Positions 9,146 through 16,709 are shown, counted from the stretch's first letter. The stretch: 64,000 bases of DNA from an uncultured Sunxiuqinia sp. (GCF_963678245.1 NZ_OY782770.1:1240001-1304000), one strand, 5' to 3'. Numbers and translations: made by a program. The notes: generated by a model from the sequence alone, not told the origin.

Positions 9146-9556
9146 ATGGATTACAGTTACGAATTACAGTTAAAAGTGCGCGACTACGAGTGCGATTTGC
9201 AAGGCATTGTCAATAATGCGGTATACCAGAATTACCTGGAACATACCCGTCACGAGTTTATCGAACAGGCTGGGCTGAGCTTTGCGAAACTGCACGAGGA
9301 TGGGATTGATGCCATTGTCATCCGCATTGAGATTGACTACAAATTTCCGTTGCGGAGTGGCGATGAATTTGTGTGCCGGCTGAAGCTGTCCCGCGAAGGA
9401 AACCTAAAGTTTGTCTTTTGGCAAGACATTTACCGGCTGCCCGACGAAAAGCTCATCGTGAAAGGCAAGGTGACCACCGCCACCGTGAACAACCGCACCG
9501 CCCGCCCCGTTGCGCCCACCCAACTGGTGGAAGCACTGGAAAAGTACATGCCCTGA
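9146..9556 (+). CDS. acyl-CoA thioesterase, hotdog fold (YbgC/4HBT-like)
   Basis: 136 residues of the 4-hydroxybenzoyl-CoA thioesterase superfamily, hydrolysing acyl-CoA thioesters in the cytosol. Seen: the N-terminal motif VRDYECDLQGIVNNAVYQNYLEHTR. In this family the motif is usually R.xDxDxxGHVNNAxYxxYxExAR; here the position equivalent to the usual Asp/His is filled by QGIVNNA, and the catalytic Asp may be that of the ECDLQG stretch. The natural substrate is unknown. Transcribed alone, upstream of the restriction-modification locus. Confidence 0.88.
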   Translation: MDYSYELQLKVRDYECDLQGIVNNAVYQNYLEHTRHEFIEQAGLSFAKLHEDGIDAIVIRIEIDYKFPLRSGDEFVCRLKLSREGNLKFVFWQDIYRLPDEKLIVKGKVTTATVNNRTARPVAPTQLVEALEKYMP

Positions 9557-9673
9557 TTTTCCCGCGGCCCTGAGCGTTTCACTCGAAGCGAAGCGCCCAA
9601 TAGCAGAGAAACGCTCGTGATACCGACTGCCGCATTGGAATCTGTCTGTGAAAACTTCGCTATCTTTATAAGC

Positions 9674-10087
9674 ATGGATGTGCACGACCCCAAGACACGG
9701 AGTTACAACATGAGCCGCATTAAGGGAAAAGATACCAAACCCGAAATGATGGTGAGAAAATACCTTTTTGCCAAAGGCTTTCGGTATCGGTTGCATGTAA
9801 AAGGCCTGCCCGGCAAGCCCGACATCGTACTTCCCAAATACAAAACCGTCATCTTTGTGAATGGCTGCTTCTGGCATGGTCACAAAGGTTGCCGCTACTT
9901 TACCCTCCCTAAAACCAATACTGAATGGTGGCTCAATAAAATTAAAGACACCCAACACCGCGACAAGGAAAAGGAAATAGCATTGAATACTGCCGGTTGG
10001 CGGGTGATTATTGTTTGGGAATGTGAGCTAAAACCTGAACAGCGGGAAGCAACGCTCCATAATTTAGTTTCAATACTAAATTCCTAA
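9674..10087 (+). CDS. vsr: very short patch repair endonuclease (Vsr)
   Basis: Nicks DNA 5' of T in T:G mismatches created by deamination of 5-methylcytosine, protecting methyltransferase target sites from C-to-T mutation. The start at MDVHDPKTRSYNMSRI (9674) gives 137 residues, the normal Vsr length; the frame is open upstream to 9617. Seen: MSRIKGKDTKPEMMVRKYL at the N-terminus, GKPDIVLPKYKTVIFVNGCFWHGH carrying the catalytic Asp and the zinc-type FWHGH motif, and W-rich WWLNKI. It lies directly upstream of a C5 methyltransferase/EcoRII-type pair, as in Dcm-Vsr systems. Its base composition resembles the chromosome more than the AT-rich methyltransferase gene does. Confidence 0.95.
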   Translation: MDVHDPKTRSYNMSRIKGKDTKPEMMVRKYLFAKGFRYRLHVKGLPGKPDIVLPKYKTVIFVNGCFWHGHKGCRYFTLPKTNTEWWLNKIKDTQHRDKEKEIALNTAGWRVIIVWECELKPEQREATLHNLVSILNS

Positions 10088-10148
10088 TACTCTTCTCCAA
10101 TCTTATTAACCGATTTGTCATTTTGTGGAAAACTCCCTCCATATGTGC

Positions 10149-10172
10149 CTCATAGTCCGTTGACCCATAATC
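10149..10172 (+). promoter_or_regulatory. C-box operator of the restriction-modification controller
   Basis: CTCATAGTCCGT followed by TGACCCATAATC resembles the paired C-box of C-protein-regulated systems (ACTcATAGTCcgtGGACTtATagTC type). It ends 22 bp before the controller start codon, the usual geometry for autoregulated, nearly leaderless C-protein transcripts. Recognised from memory of the consensus. Confidence 0.65.
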
Positions 10173-10194
10173 AACATGAAGGTAGTTTTATGTC

Positions 10195-10419
10195 ATGGAT
10201 ATTCAAAAAAATTTTGGGCTAAGAGTCAAGGAATTGAGACTTAGAAAGGGAATTAGCCAAGAAGCTTTAGCGCTTAAAGCAGGTATTGATAGAACCTATA
10301 TGACAAGTGTTGAAAATGGCAAACGAAATGTTGCCATCCAAAACATTTGTAAGATTATACAAGCTCTTGATATCACTTTCGCAGATTTTTTCACTTCAGA
10401 TTTATTCGAAATAAAATGA
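10195..10419 (+). CDS. restriction-modification controller protein (C protein, XRE family)
   Basis: A 74-residue protein made of one helix-turn-helix domain: LRVKELRLRKGISQEALALKAGIDRTYMTSVENGKRNVAIQNICKIIQALD. The length and the ISQEALA..AG.DRTYMTSVE.GKRNV recognition helix fit C proteins that time restriction endonuclease expression after entry of the system into a new host. Its stop overlaps the methyltransferase start by 4 bp (ATGA), so C, M and R are likely translated from one message driven by the C-box promoter. Confidence 0.85.
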   Translation: MDIQKNFGLRVKELRLRKGISQEALALKAGIDRTYMTSVENGKRNVAIQNICKIIQALDITFADFFTSDLFEIK

Positions 10420-11600
10420 TAAAATATTCTACAATCCGGAAGAAGTTAGAACTTGAAAAGAAAAAGGAGCTTGACGATAGTCTTGCCGGATTTACTCACT
10501 TTCTTCATAGCCCACAATCGTATAGCAAAGGGGATTATTATAAGCCTTTTGAGTCGCAATTAAATGGTTCAAGTAGTAAGATATTGAAAGAACCGGAGCA
10601 GCAATTATCCTTGATTTGGGATATTCCTTTTCCCCCGCCCAAAGAACCAAAATTTACATTCATTGATTTGTTTGCGGGAATTGGCGGCATCAGAATGGCC
10701 TATCAGAATGAAGGAGGGAAATGTGTCTTCTCATCTGAATATAACAAATTTGCAAAAGTTACTTATGAGGCAAACTTTGGCGAGGTTCCTTTTGGTGATA
10801 TTACGAAAATAGATGAAAAGTTTATACCTGAACATGACGTACTTTTAGCAGGATTCCCTTGTCAGCCATTTTCAATTGCAGGAGTGTCGAAAAAGAATAG
10901 TTTAGGGCGGAATCACGGTTTTTTAGATGAAACACAAGGAACTCTATTTTTTGATATCGCAAGGATTTTACAAGAGAAGAAACCTAAAGCTTTTATGCTT
11001 GAGAATGTGAAGAATCTAATTTCTCATGATAAAGGAAATACATTTAATGTAATAAAAAGAACCTTGGAACAGCTGAATTATTCTATTCACTATAGGGTTT
11101 TGGACGGAAAACATTTTGTACCACAGCACCGGGAACGAATTATCATTGTTGGTTTTTTGAAGGATATATTTAGAGGAGAGGAAAATTTTAGTTTCCCTCA
11201 AATGCCGGATCCAACTGCAACCGTTCGAGAAATCTTGGATGGAGATATTGACCCCAAATATACTCTTTCAGACAAACTATGGAATTACTTGAAAGGCTAT
11301 GCAGCCAAGCATAAAGCGCAGGGAAATGGTTTTGGATATGGTATGGCAAACCTTGATGGGATTAGTAGAACTATGAGTGCTAGGTATTATAAAGACGGAG
11401 CTGAGATTCTAATTCCTCAAAATGGTTCTAATCCACGACGCTTGACTCCTCGCGAATGCGCCAGATTACAGGGGTTTTCTGATAAATTTGTGATTCCGGT
11501 TTCTGATAATCAAGCATACCGACAATTTGGAAATTCTGTCGTAACAACAATGATCCAGGCCGTTGCAAAACAAATTGTTAAAATTTTAGAATATGAGTAG
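10416..11600 (+). CDS. DNA (cytosine-5-)-methyltransferase, Dcm/M.EcoRII-like
   Basis: Methylates cytosine C5 in the recognition site using S-adenosylmethionine, protecting host DNA from the adjacent endonuclease. 394 residues with an 80-residue N-terminal extension, as in Dcm and M.EcoRII. Motifs seen: I FIDLFAGIGG at 82-91, IV GFPCQPFSIAG with nucleophile Cys149, VI ENVKN at 196-200, VIII QHRERIIIVGF, and X YRQFGNSVV near the C-terminus. The variable target-recognition region lies between VIII and IX. It overlaps the controller gene by 4 bp and the endonuclease gene by 8 bp. Codons are distinctly AT-rich, suggesting acquisition of the cassette. CCWGG specificity is an inference from the Vsr and EcoRII neighbours. 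Confidence 0.96.
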   Translation: MIKYSTIRKKLELEKKKELDDSLAGFTHFLHSPQSYSKGDYYKPFESQLNGSSSKILKEPEQQLSLIWDIPFPPPKEPKFTFIDLFAGIGGIRMAYQNEGGKCVFSSEYNKFAKVTYEANFGEVPFGDITKIDEKFIPEHDVLLAGFPCQPFSIAGVSKKNSLGRNHGFLDETQGTLFFDIARILQEKKPKAFMLENVKNLISHDKGNTFNVIKRTLEQLNYSIHYRVLDGKHFVPQHRERIIIVGFLKDIFRGEENFSFPQMPDPTATVREILDGDIDPKYTLSDKLWNYLKGYAAKHKAQGNGFGYGMANLDGISRTMSARYYKDGAEILIPQNGSNPRRLTPRECARLQGFSDKFVIPVSDNQAYRQFGNSVVTTMIQAVAKQIVKILEYE

Positions 11601-12768
11601 CGAAGTTCTAAGGTCTGCAATAAAATCATGCAACGAGAGTGAATTAGCGTTTTCCAAATTTATTACAGCAAATGACGCTGGAACAACAGGAGCTCATCAA
11701 TCAGGATTTCATATACATAAACATGCTTGGTCTCTCTTTTTTGATTCAGAAGGAGTGAAAGGGAAAAATAAAGATATATTCGTCAAAATCAAGTGGCAAG
11801 ATGATTTCGAGACAGATAGTCGTTTCATTCATTATGGTGTCGGTACTAGGAATGAATATAGATTAACTCGCTTTGGAAAAGGTTTTCCTTTTTTGTCAGA
11901 TGACAATGTTGGTGATTTGCTTGTTTTAGCGAAAAAGGATGAAAAATACTATCATGGTTTTGTGTTGAAAACTGATAATGATATTGAAGAGTTCTTTAAT
12001 GCTTTTGGTATTTCTTCAACTGAAACAAACGGACTTATACCAAAAACTTCAACTAATACGGACGAACAAAGACTCTTGATTCTATTTCATGAGTTTATCA
12101 CAAATCTAAAAGTTGATTTTCCTCCAACGGTCGAATTGGCAATTGGTGCCAGAAATATTTTTCTGAAAGCTTTTAAGCATAGCCGGATGGACATTTTAAA
12201 AAAGCCGGATAATGAAATGTTAAGCTGGCTTGCTACCGAGTTTGAATTATTTAAAGCGATAGAGAATGACAGGTATGGTGAGATAATAAGAACTCCTTTC
12301 CCAACGGTTAACGATCTTATCGTTGCAGCTAATACAATTCTAAACAGGAGGAAGTCTAGAGCTGGCAAATCACTTGAACATCATTTATCTGAAGTATTTG
12401 ATGCTTGGAGTATTTCATATTCTTCACAGCCACGAACAGAACAAAATAAAAAGCCTGACTTTATCTTTCCAAATATTGAAACGTATTATAGAGAACCGGC
12501 AGGTAGCAAAAATTTAATATTTCTAGGAGCGAAAACAACTTGCAAAGATCGATGGCGACAAATTGTTAATGAAGCAGATAAAATACCGCAGAAGCATTTA
12601 TTTACTTTACAGCAGGGTATTTCGGCCAATCAGCTGAAAGAAATGAGAACTCATGGAGTCACATTGGTTGTGCCGTCTCCATATTTAAAAAATTTCCCTA
12701 AAGAACTTCGGCATGAAATATGGACGTTAGGTAAGTTTCTAGAGTTTGCTAAAGAGAAGTCTCAATAA
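11593..12768 (+). CDS. type II restriction endonuclease, EcoRII family
   Basis: Cleaves unmethylated target DNA. The 391 residues are close to EcoRII (404). N-terminal effector-binding domain about residues 12-150 (FSKFITANDAGTTGAHQSGFHI), C-terminal catalytic domain about 220-385. Tyr298, Lys314 and Arg320 (ETYY...GAKTTCKDRWRQ) have the same spacing as the Tyr308-Lys324-Arg330 set I recall for EcoRII, and Asp289 (KPDF) fits the PD-type acidic ligand. EcoRII is a type IIE enzyme needing a second site for activation; the intact N-domain suggests the same here. No frameshift or missing catalytic residue is visible, so the system looks active. Confidence 0.93.
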   Translation: MSSEVLRSAIKSCNESELAFSKFITANDAGTTGAHQSGFHIHKHAWSLFFDSEGVKGKNKDIFVKIKWQDDFETDSRFIHYGVGTRNEYRLTRFGKGFPFLSDDNVGDLLVLAKKDEKYYHGFVLKTDNDIEEFFNAFGISSTETNGLIPKTSTNTDEQRLLILFHEFITNLKVDFPPTVELAIGARNIFLKAFKHSRMDILKKPDNEMLSWLATEFELFKAIENDRYGEIIRTPFPTVNDLIVAANTILNRRKSRAGKSLEHHLSEVFDAWSISYSSQPRTEQNKKPDFIFPNIETYYREPAGSKNLIFLGAKTTCKDRWRQIVNEADKIPQKHLFTLQQGISANQLKEMRTHGVTLVVPSPYLKNFPKELRHEIWTLGKFLEFAKEKSQ

Positions 12769-12787
12769 TAGTATTCCCTCGCTCCCG

Positions 12788-12969
12788 CACGATTACATCG
12801 TGTAGTTTATTGACTTCAAAAGGAACGCGATACAATCGCGCACGAGCTTTTGGCTATCTGCTCAATCAAATCCAATGTATTTTTCCCGTCATTTCGAACT
12901 TATTTCGGAATCTTCAAGTGGCCTGTTGTGGTAAGTTGTAGATCCTGAAATAAATTCAGGATGACGCTT
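12788..12969. repeat. cluster of small palindromes and hairpin repeats
   Basis: Two look-alike palindromes with 6- to 7-bp stems and 3-nt or shorter loops, CACGATTACATCGTG (12788-12802) and CGCGATACAATCGCG (12826-12840), stand between GCTC and GAGC outer arms. They are followed by a CGTCATTTCGAAC...GGAATCT element (about 12888-12915) and the hairpin CCTGAA-ataaa-TTCAGGATGACG at about 12946-12967. The last is the same hairpin type as at 6936 and 15643. They sit between the restriction endonuclease and the RAYT gene. Confidence 0.6.
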
Positions 12970-12988
12970 TCCTTTTTATTTTCGTTCG

Positions 12989-13093
12989 GTAGAAAGTCCC
13001 GATGAAACCGGCAAAGAATACATCCGATACATAGAAGTTACATTTAATGGAGCAAGCGGTTCTGCGATCCGCGAGTTCAATGTTTACGAGTTC
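12989..13093 (+). pseudogene. remnant of a discoidin (F5/8 type C)-like domain
   Basis: A short plus-strand reading (frame open 12965-13257) gives GKEYIRYIEVTFNGASGSA then IREFNVYEF, which looks like the C-terminal strands of a discoidin/F5-8C carbohydrate-binding domain as found at the ends of secreted glycosidases. There is no start, no upstream domain, and downstream translation loses protein character, so this is read as a leftover of a deleted gene. Domain naming is from pattern memory only. Confidence 0.35.
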
Positions 13094-13276
13094 CAGTTTG
13101 CAGCGTTTGGTTTTGCGCATCTAAGAGGATTTGAATCCGAAGCTCTTTTAGCACGGGTGCGTAGATTTTCAATCGACGATTACCAAACACGCATGTGCAA
13201 AACATTTCCTGTTCGGTGGTCGGTGATTGTGTTAGGGGATTCTTTAATGCGCGGCTGAAAACCACGCCACCCGATT

Positions 13277-13870
13277 CTACCTGTGTTCAGGATTTTGGTT
13301 GAACGAATTAAATTGATCGTTCGGCCAGTTTGCCGGATTGGTGCGAATGTAATTTGAAATTCGTTGGAATGATTCCGGATTACGAATGATGTGGTCGTGA
13401 AACCGGGATTGCCAGGCAAAATCCACATCGATTTTACGGGCACGAATGGTAACGGCCGATTTAAACCCACGAATGATCGATGCCAGATTTTTGGATTGTG
13501 GCCCAAATTTATTCGTAGAGACGCGATGCATCGCGTTTCTACGATGCATCGCGTTTCTACCATCACCCATCACGTCCCTGCGGCTATATTCATTTTCACC
13601 AATCATAACAATCGCATGAAAATGATTGGGCATGACCACGTATTCACCCATCGTTAAATTCATATCCCTGCGCATGTCAAATGTTTTCAACCATTCGGAA
13701 TTGACAAAACGACCTGTTTCGGACAAAACCATTTTCCCATCCGTCACATGTCCGAAATAACAGGCCCGGTTGCCGGTGCAAATGGTTACAAAATAGGCAG
13801 CATTCGAACCGTAATCCCAATTTTGCAGGCGGGCTGATGGAATGCGATATTTATTCAGAAATTTATCCAT
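13277..13870 (-). CDS. REP-associated tyrosine transposase (RAYT, Y1_Tnp)
   Basis: 197-residue HUH-superfamily single-strand endonuclease of the IS200/IS605-like RAYT class, thought to mobilise or maintain REP palindromes. Seen: the YGSNAAYFVTICT strand, HUH motif MPNHFHAIV with His83 and His85, and the catalytic Tyr174 in RISNYIRTNP. No insertion-sequence ends flank it, typical of domesticated RAYTs. Unusually, residues 105-119 (RNAMHRRNAMHRVST) are encoded by a REP-like palindrome plus an 18-bp tandem duplication lying inside the gene (13515-13560), kept in frame. The insert falls in a linker between the HUH core and the C-terminal helix, so the enzyme may still function. Confidence 0.88.
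   Translation of the reverse strand: MDKFLNKYRIPSARLQNWDYGSNAAYFVTICTGNRACYFGHVTDGKMVLSETGRFVNSEWLKTFDMRRDMNLTMGEYVVMPNHFHAIVMIGENEYSRRDVMGDGRNAMHRRNAMHRVSTNKFGPQSKNLASIIRGFKSAVTIRARKIDVDFAWQSRFHDHIIRNPESFQRISNYIRTNPANWPNDQFNSFNQNPEHR
13515..13560. repeat. REP-like palindrome with 18-bp tandem duplication inside the RAYT gene
   Basis: Positions 13515-13542 form a near-perfect 28-bp palindrome with outer arms GTAGAGACG and CGTTTCTAC around the core CGATGCATCG. The right 18 bp, GATGCATCGCGTTTCTAC, is repeated immediately at 13543-13560. The duplication length (18 bp) preserves the reading frame of the RAYT gene. GTAGAGACGCGAT-type palindromes are a known dispersed repeat class in several phyla. 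Confidence 0.85.
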
Positions 13871-13985
13871 TGGTCTGATCAGGTGCTATCAATTTAATAA
13901 TTAAAAAAGAATGGGCTGGTGTTCCGCGAAAGCGAATTAGAATGATCGATAGCATTTTTGAAAGGTCAAAAAGTGCGAAATTGCT

Positions 13986-14140
13986 GGCCTTTCCATATCA
14001 AAAGTGAATCTTTCCAGCTAAAATTTGAGTTTTTCCAGCCTGATGAGGGGGCTTTCCGGCTTTTTCGGCAATCTTTCCAGAAAAAAAGCCAATCTTTCCA
14101 AGACAATCGGTCGCCATTCCAGCCTTTTTAGCTGATTTCC
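13986..14140. repeat. 21-bp-phased TTTCCA array
   Basis: TTTCC/ATTCC boxes start at 13990, 14011, 14032, 14053, 14074, 14095 and 14116, an exact 21-bp period over seven units, with an eighth at 14136 one base out of phase. The best-conserved part of a unit is AATCTTTCCAGC; the rest is divergent. On the minus strand the array is an open frame of degenerate seven-residue repeats (SWKDWLF, FWKDCRK, GWKNSNF, SWKDSLL, IWKGQQF) bounded by stops and with no good start. It fills the gap between the 14176 gene and the RAYT gene. Confidence 0.8.
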
Positions 14141-14175
14141 AACTGTGCTTTTCAGATTGGCTTTTTGAGCAACAC

Positions 14176-14910
14176 CTACTCGCTCACTTCTTCAGTCTCC
14201 GACTGTCGGTGCTTACGCCGGTATTGGCTGGAGTAGCCCTTTAGCCGGTTTTTATCATTTCGGAACGCATATTTTCCGGCTTCCCGAATTTCATCCACCA
14301 AAACTTTCAGGTGGGTATAGGCTTTGTCGCGTATCACTTTCGATTCGTTGAAGTCGGCCTTGTCGCCATTGGCTTCGGCCAATAAATCGGCCAGCTCGTC
14401 GGCCCGGGTAGCAGCCTCATCCAGCGAGGCTAAATCGAAACCGATGGCCGTTAGCGGATCCGGGTTTTCGCGGCCCAGCACAGCAATGTCGTTGAGATCC
14501 TGAATCATATCTGCATGTCCGGTTCCATCGGTAATGGCACTGACACGGCTTAAAAGGGATTCGTCTTTCCGGTACGCAAAACGTAAACTCTGCAACAAGT
14601 CGTTTCGTAAGTCATACGCCAGCGGCGACTGTACAGCCCACTCCCTTTGTGCTTCCTGTTGCGACCGGTAATCTTTATTCCATACCGACTGCGCTTCGCG
14701 GCAGGCACCGGCTCGAACAGGCAGGTCTTTAATCATAGCCATGGTAATTCCTACCACTTTTAAGGGGTCGGAATCGCCGAGGCTCCAATGATGCAGGTTT
14801 TCGGCTTCCTGCAAGAACACATCAACAGGAATGCTGGGTTCTTTCACATCGTGGTCGGGAATAGCCTGAATGTCGGCTAATTTGGCATTGTAATCATCAA
14901 TGTTTGCCAT
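14176..14910 (-). CDS. conserved Bacteroidota protein of unknown function, 244 residues
   Basis: Highly helical, acidic, soluble protein with no signal peptide or membrane segment (DYNAKLADIQAIPDHDVKEP, DLPVRAGACREAQSVW, TDGTGHADMIQDLNDIAVLG, NESKVIRDKAYTHLKVLVDE). I recall similar proteins in other Bacteroidota but no assigned function. The C-terminus is basic then acidic (RRKHRQSETEEVSE). It starts 26 bp downstream of the damaged small gene at 14937-15224 and may have formed an operon with it. The location beside repeats and a RAYT marks the area as accessory. Confidence 0.7.
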   Translation of the reverse strand: MANIDDYNAKLADIQAIPDHDVKEPSIPVDVFLQEAENLHHWSLGDSDPLKVVGITMAMIKDLPVRAGACREAQSVWNKDYRSQQEAQREWAVQSPLAYDLRNDLLQSLRFAYRKDESLLSRVSAITDGTGHADMIQDLNDIAVLGRENPDPLTAIGFDLASLDEAATRADELADLLAEANGDKADFNESKVIRDKAYTHLKVLVDEIREAGKYAFRNDKNRLKGYSSQYRRKHRQSETEEVSE

Positions 14911-14936
14911 TTTTGTTAATTTTAACGGGTGTTAAT

Positions 14937-15224
14937 TTAGTTATTGACATTTGGGGGTCGCCTGAAAAGCTTTCCACGGCACAGGCGGCCTTTTTTAGTG
15001 CCGAATGATTCTCCGACATAACCACTACCGCAGTAATGGTTGAGTAGATCCGTTTTTATTTTTTGCCCGGCAATGCCGATTTGTTCGTCAATAGCTTTCT
15101 GTTTTCCGGTAGCTGTTAACCGGTGATTCTGCAAAGCTTTGTCCCGGGTCTTTCGTAGTTATCGGTATTCCTCTGCTCTGCTCTGCTCTGCAATTGATTG
15201 TGTGGTTTGCTGAACCTGAATCAT
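14937..15224 (-). pseudogene. small coiled-coil gene with in-frame stop
   Basis: From an ATG at 15224 the frame reads MIQVQQTTQSIAEQSRAEEYR, then a TAA (15161-15159), then LRKTRDKALQNHRLTATGK and continues 60 more codons through GKQKAIDEQIGIAGQKIKTD to a stop at 14937. The same frame keeps protein character on both sides of the stop, suggesting a CAA-to-TAA change in a gene of about 95 residues. A TTG inside the second part could restart translation. The family is not recognised. Codons 12-19 overlap a (CTCTG)4 tandem repeat. Confidence 0.4.
15171..15190. repeat. pentanucleotide tandem repeat (CTCTG)4
   Basis: Four perfect CTCTG units within the first codons of the damaged small gene. Unit length is not a multiple of three, so copy-number change would shift the frame. 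Confidence 0.85.
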
Positions 15225-15380
15225 TAACCAAGTTAACGCTACTGAACTAAATAAACAATAGTTTTGTAGAAATAAATGAATAAAAGGTCGTTTCAATTTC
15301 CTGTAATGAATAGTTAACAAGCAGTTTGACCCGAATCGCTGCTGATATCTCCCTGCGATTATTCAATCATAAATATTGCG

Positions 15381-15815
15381 GACTTCACTTCTGCAAAGGA
15401 TAGCAAAGCCCCACTTCGCCAGTAGGTGAAAAGGAACCGGGGTTTGGGGCATTGCCTCAACACACGCAACAAGAACAAGATCTTAGAGCTAAGAATAAAG
15501 AGCCAAGAGAGTGAGATCGCAGTAAGCAGCAGAAAAATTGCTTCACCTTGTTCGCCATGACGCAAGTAAAAAACGTCATGCCGAGGGAGGAACGAACGAA
15601 GCAATCTGTTTCAGACAATACTGGAACAAATCGCTAACAGATCCTGAAACAAGTTCAGGATGACGAGTCTTCAAAGGGGACAGCCAACTCCCCATTCAGG
15701 ATGACGGGCTATAGCATGGAACAATCACCCCCCACTTCGCCAGCAGGCGAAATAAACCATTGCTTGAAGCAACGCCTCAACCCCTACCCTAAGAGATTCC
15801 TCTAGTTTCCTTGTG
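15381..15815. repeat. interspersed repeat mosaic, copy B
   Basis: 15225-15916 holds no gene. It repeats the modules of the 6740-7245 region in the same order: CCCCACTTCGCCAGTAGGTG (15410) , GGAACCGGGGTTTGGGGC...GCCTCAACACACGCAACAAGA, AGAATAAAGAGCCAAGAG, TTGCTTCACCTTGTTCGCCATGACG, GAACGAAGCAATCTGTTTC, the hairpin CCTGAAACAAGTTCAGG (15643-15659), ATGACGGGCTATAGCATGGA (15700-15719), CCCCACTTCGCCAGCAGGCG, and AGCAACGCCTCAACCCCTAC. The shared module order over about 400 bp indicates descent from a common unit rather than chance palindromes. Confidence 0.75.
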
Positions 15816-15916
15816 AAAAAGGAGAAATTATGCTCTTTTGAACTTTAACTTTATTCAATGGTTTAAACGACTATGGAGCTGAAATTCAAGTTCGATTGAC
15901 TTAAACGAATGGCTGT

Positions 15917-16447
15917 ATGCTACAAATTGTAATGTTTGTTTTGCTCACTTTAACAATGAATCCTATGGTACTAGTCGAGTTTTCGGAAAACAGTGATTTA
16001 CAAGCTTGGTTCGTGATAAACGACGGCGTCATGGGTGGGCAATCAACATCAAGCTTCAACTTAAATGCCGATGGAAACGGACTGTTTAAAGGAAAGGTTT
16101 CTCTGGAGAACAACGGTGGATTTGCATCGGTGCATTACCGTTTCGACCCACTGGAGATAGCGAATGCAAAAACGCTGGCCTTGTATTTAAAAGGCGATGG
16201 CAAAAGATACCAGGCACGAATTTATGCCAATACCAACGATCGGTATTCTTACATCGCCTATTTCGAAACATCGGGAGAATGGGAAACCATCGAGGTTCCG
16301 TTGGCAAATATGTATCCATCTTTTCGGGGGCGCAAGTTGGATCAGCCCAATTTTTCAGCTACACATATCGAAGAAATTGCCTTACTAATCGGCAACAAAA
16401 AAGCCGAAAGCTTTCAATTGGAGATTCAGAAGATTCTTTTGATGTAA
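15917..16447 (+). CDS. CIA30 family protein
   Basis: 176 residues with the CIA30/NDUFAF1-like beta-sandwich pattern: VINDGVMGGQSTSSFNLNAD, FKGKVSLENNGGFASVHYRF, LALYLKGDGKRYQARIYAN, and LLIGNKKAESFQLEIQKILL at the end. In mitochondria this fold assists complex I assembly; in bacteria its role is unknown and it resembles carbohydrate-binding sandwiches. The first 17 residues are hydrophobic without positive charges, so a weak signal peptide is possible but unproven. Transcribed alone, just after repeat mosaic B. Confidence 0.85.
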   Translation: MLQIVMFVLLTLTMNPMVLVEFSENSDLQAWFVINDGVMGGQSTSSFNLNADGNGLFKGKVSLENNGGFASVHYRFDPLEIANAKTLALYLKGDGKRYQARIYANTNDRYSYIAYFETSGEWETIEVPLANMYPSFRGRKLDQPNFSATHIEEIALLIGNKKAESFQLEIQKILLM

Positions 16448-16457
16448 CTTATCTTGA

Positions 16458-16628
16458 CTGACCAGCAAAACAGAAAACCGAAGGAAAGATTTCAATGGTG
16501 GTTGGGCTGACTTCGAGATGCGAAACCCGGGATTCCGCATTTCGAGTGAACTGATCTGCCTGAACCAAGACACGGTTTATGTATCGGTGAGTGGTAATCA
16601 TGTCAGAAAATGGTATCGTTTTGTCTGA
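16458..16628 (+). pseudogene. possible C-terminal gene remnant
   Basis: Frame open from 16458 reads KDFNGGWADFEMRNPGFRIS, SELICLNQDTVYVSVSGNH, VRKWYRFV and then stops at 16628. It has no start and no upstream partner, but the composition is protein-like. It may be the tail of a deleted beta-propeller or peptidase gene. Family not recognised. Confidence 0.25.
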
Positions 16629-16709
16629 TGATCCTGCGGTCCTGACCCCGTCCCTGAAGTGCCAACAGCAACCGTGAAAACCAGGTAAAAGAATATTTTG
16701 TTATCCGTT

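Noticed and set aside
9404-9958. 184-codon open frame antisense to the thioesterase and vsr genes
   Set aside because: Covers two well-supported genes; a shadow of GC-rich codons.
13105-13150. tRNA-like T-arm (GGATTCAAATCC on the minus strand)
   Set aside because: No acceptor, D or anticodon arm can be placed around it.
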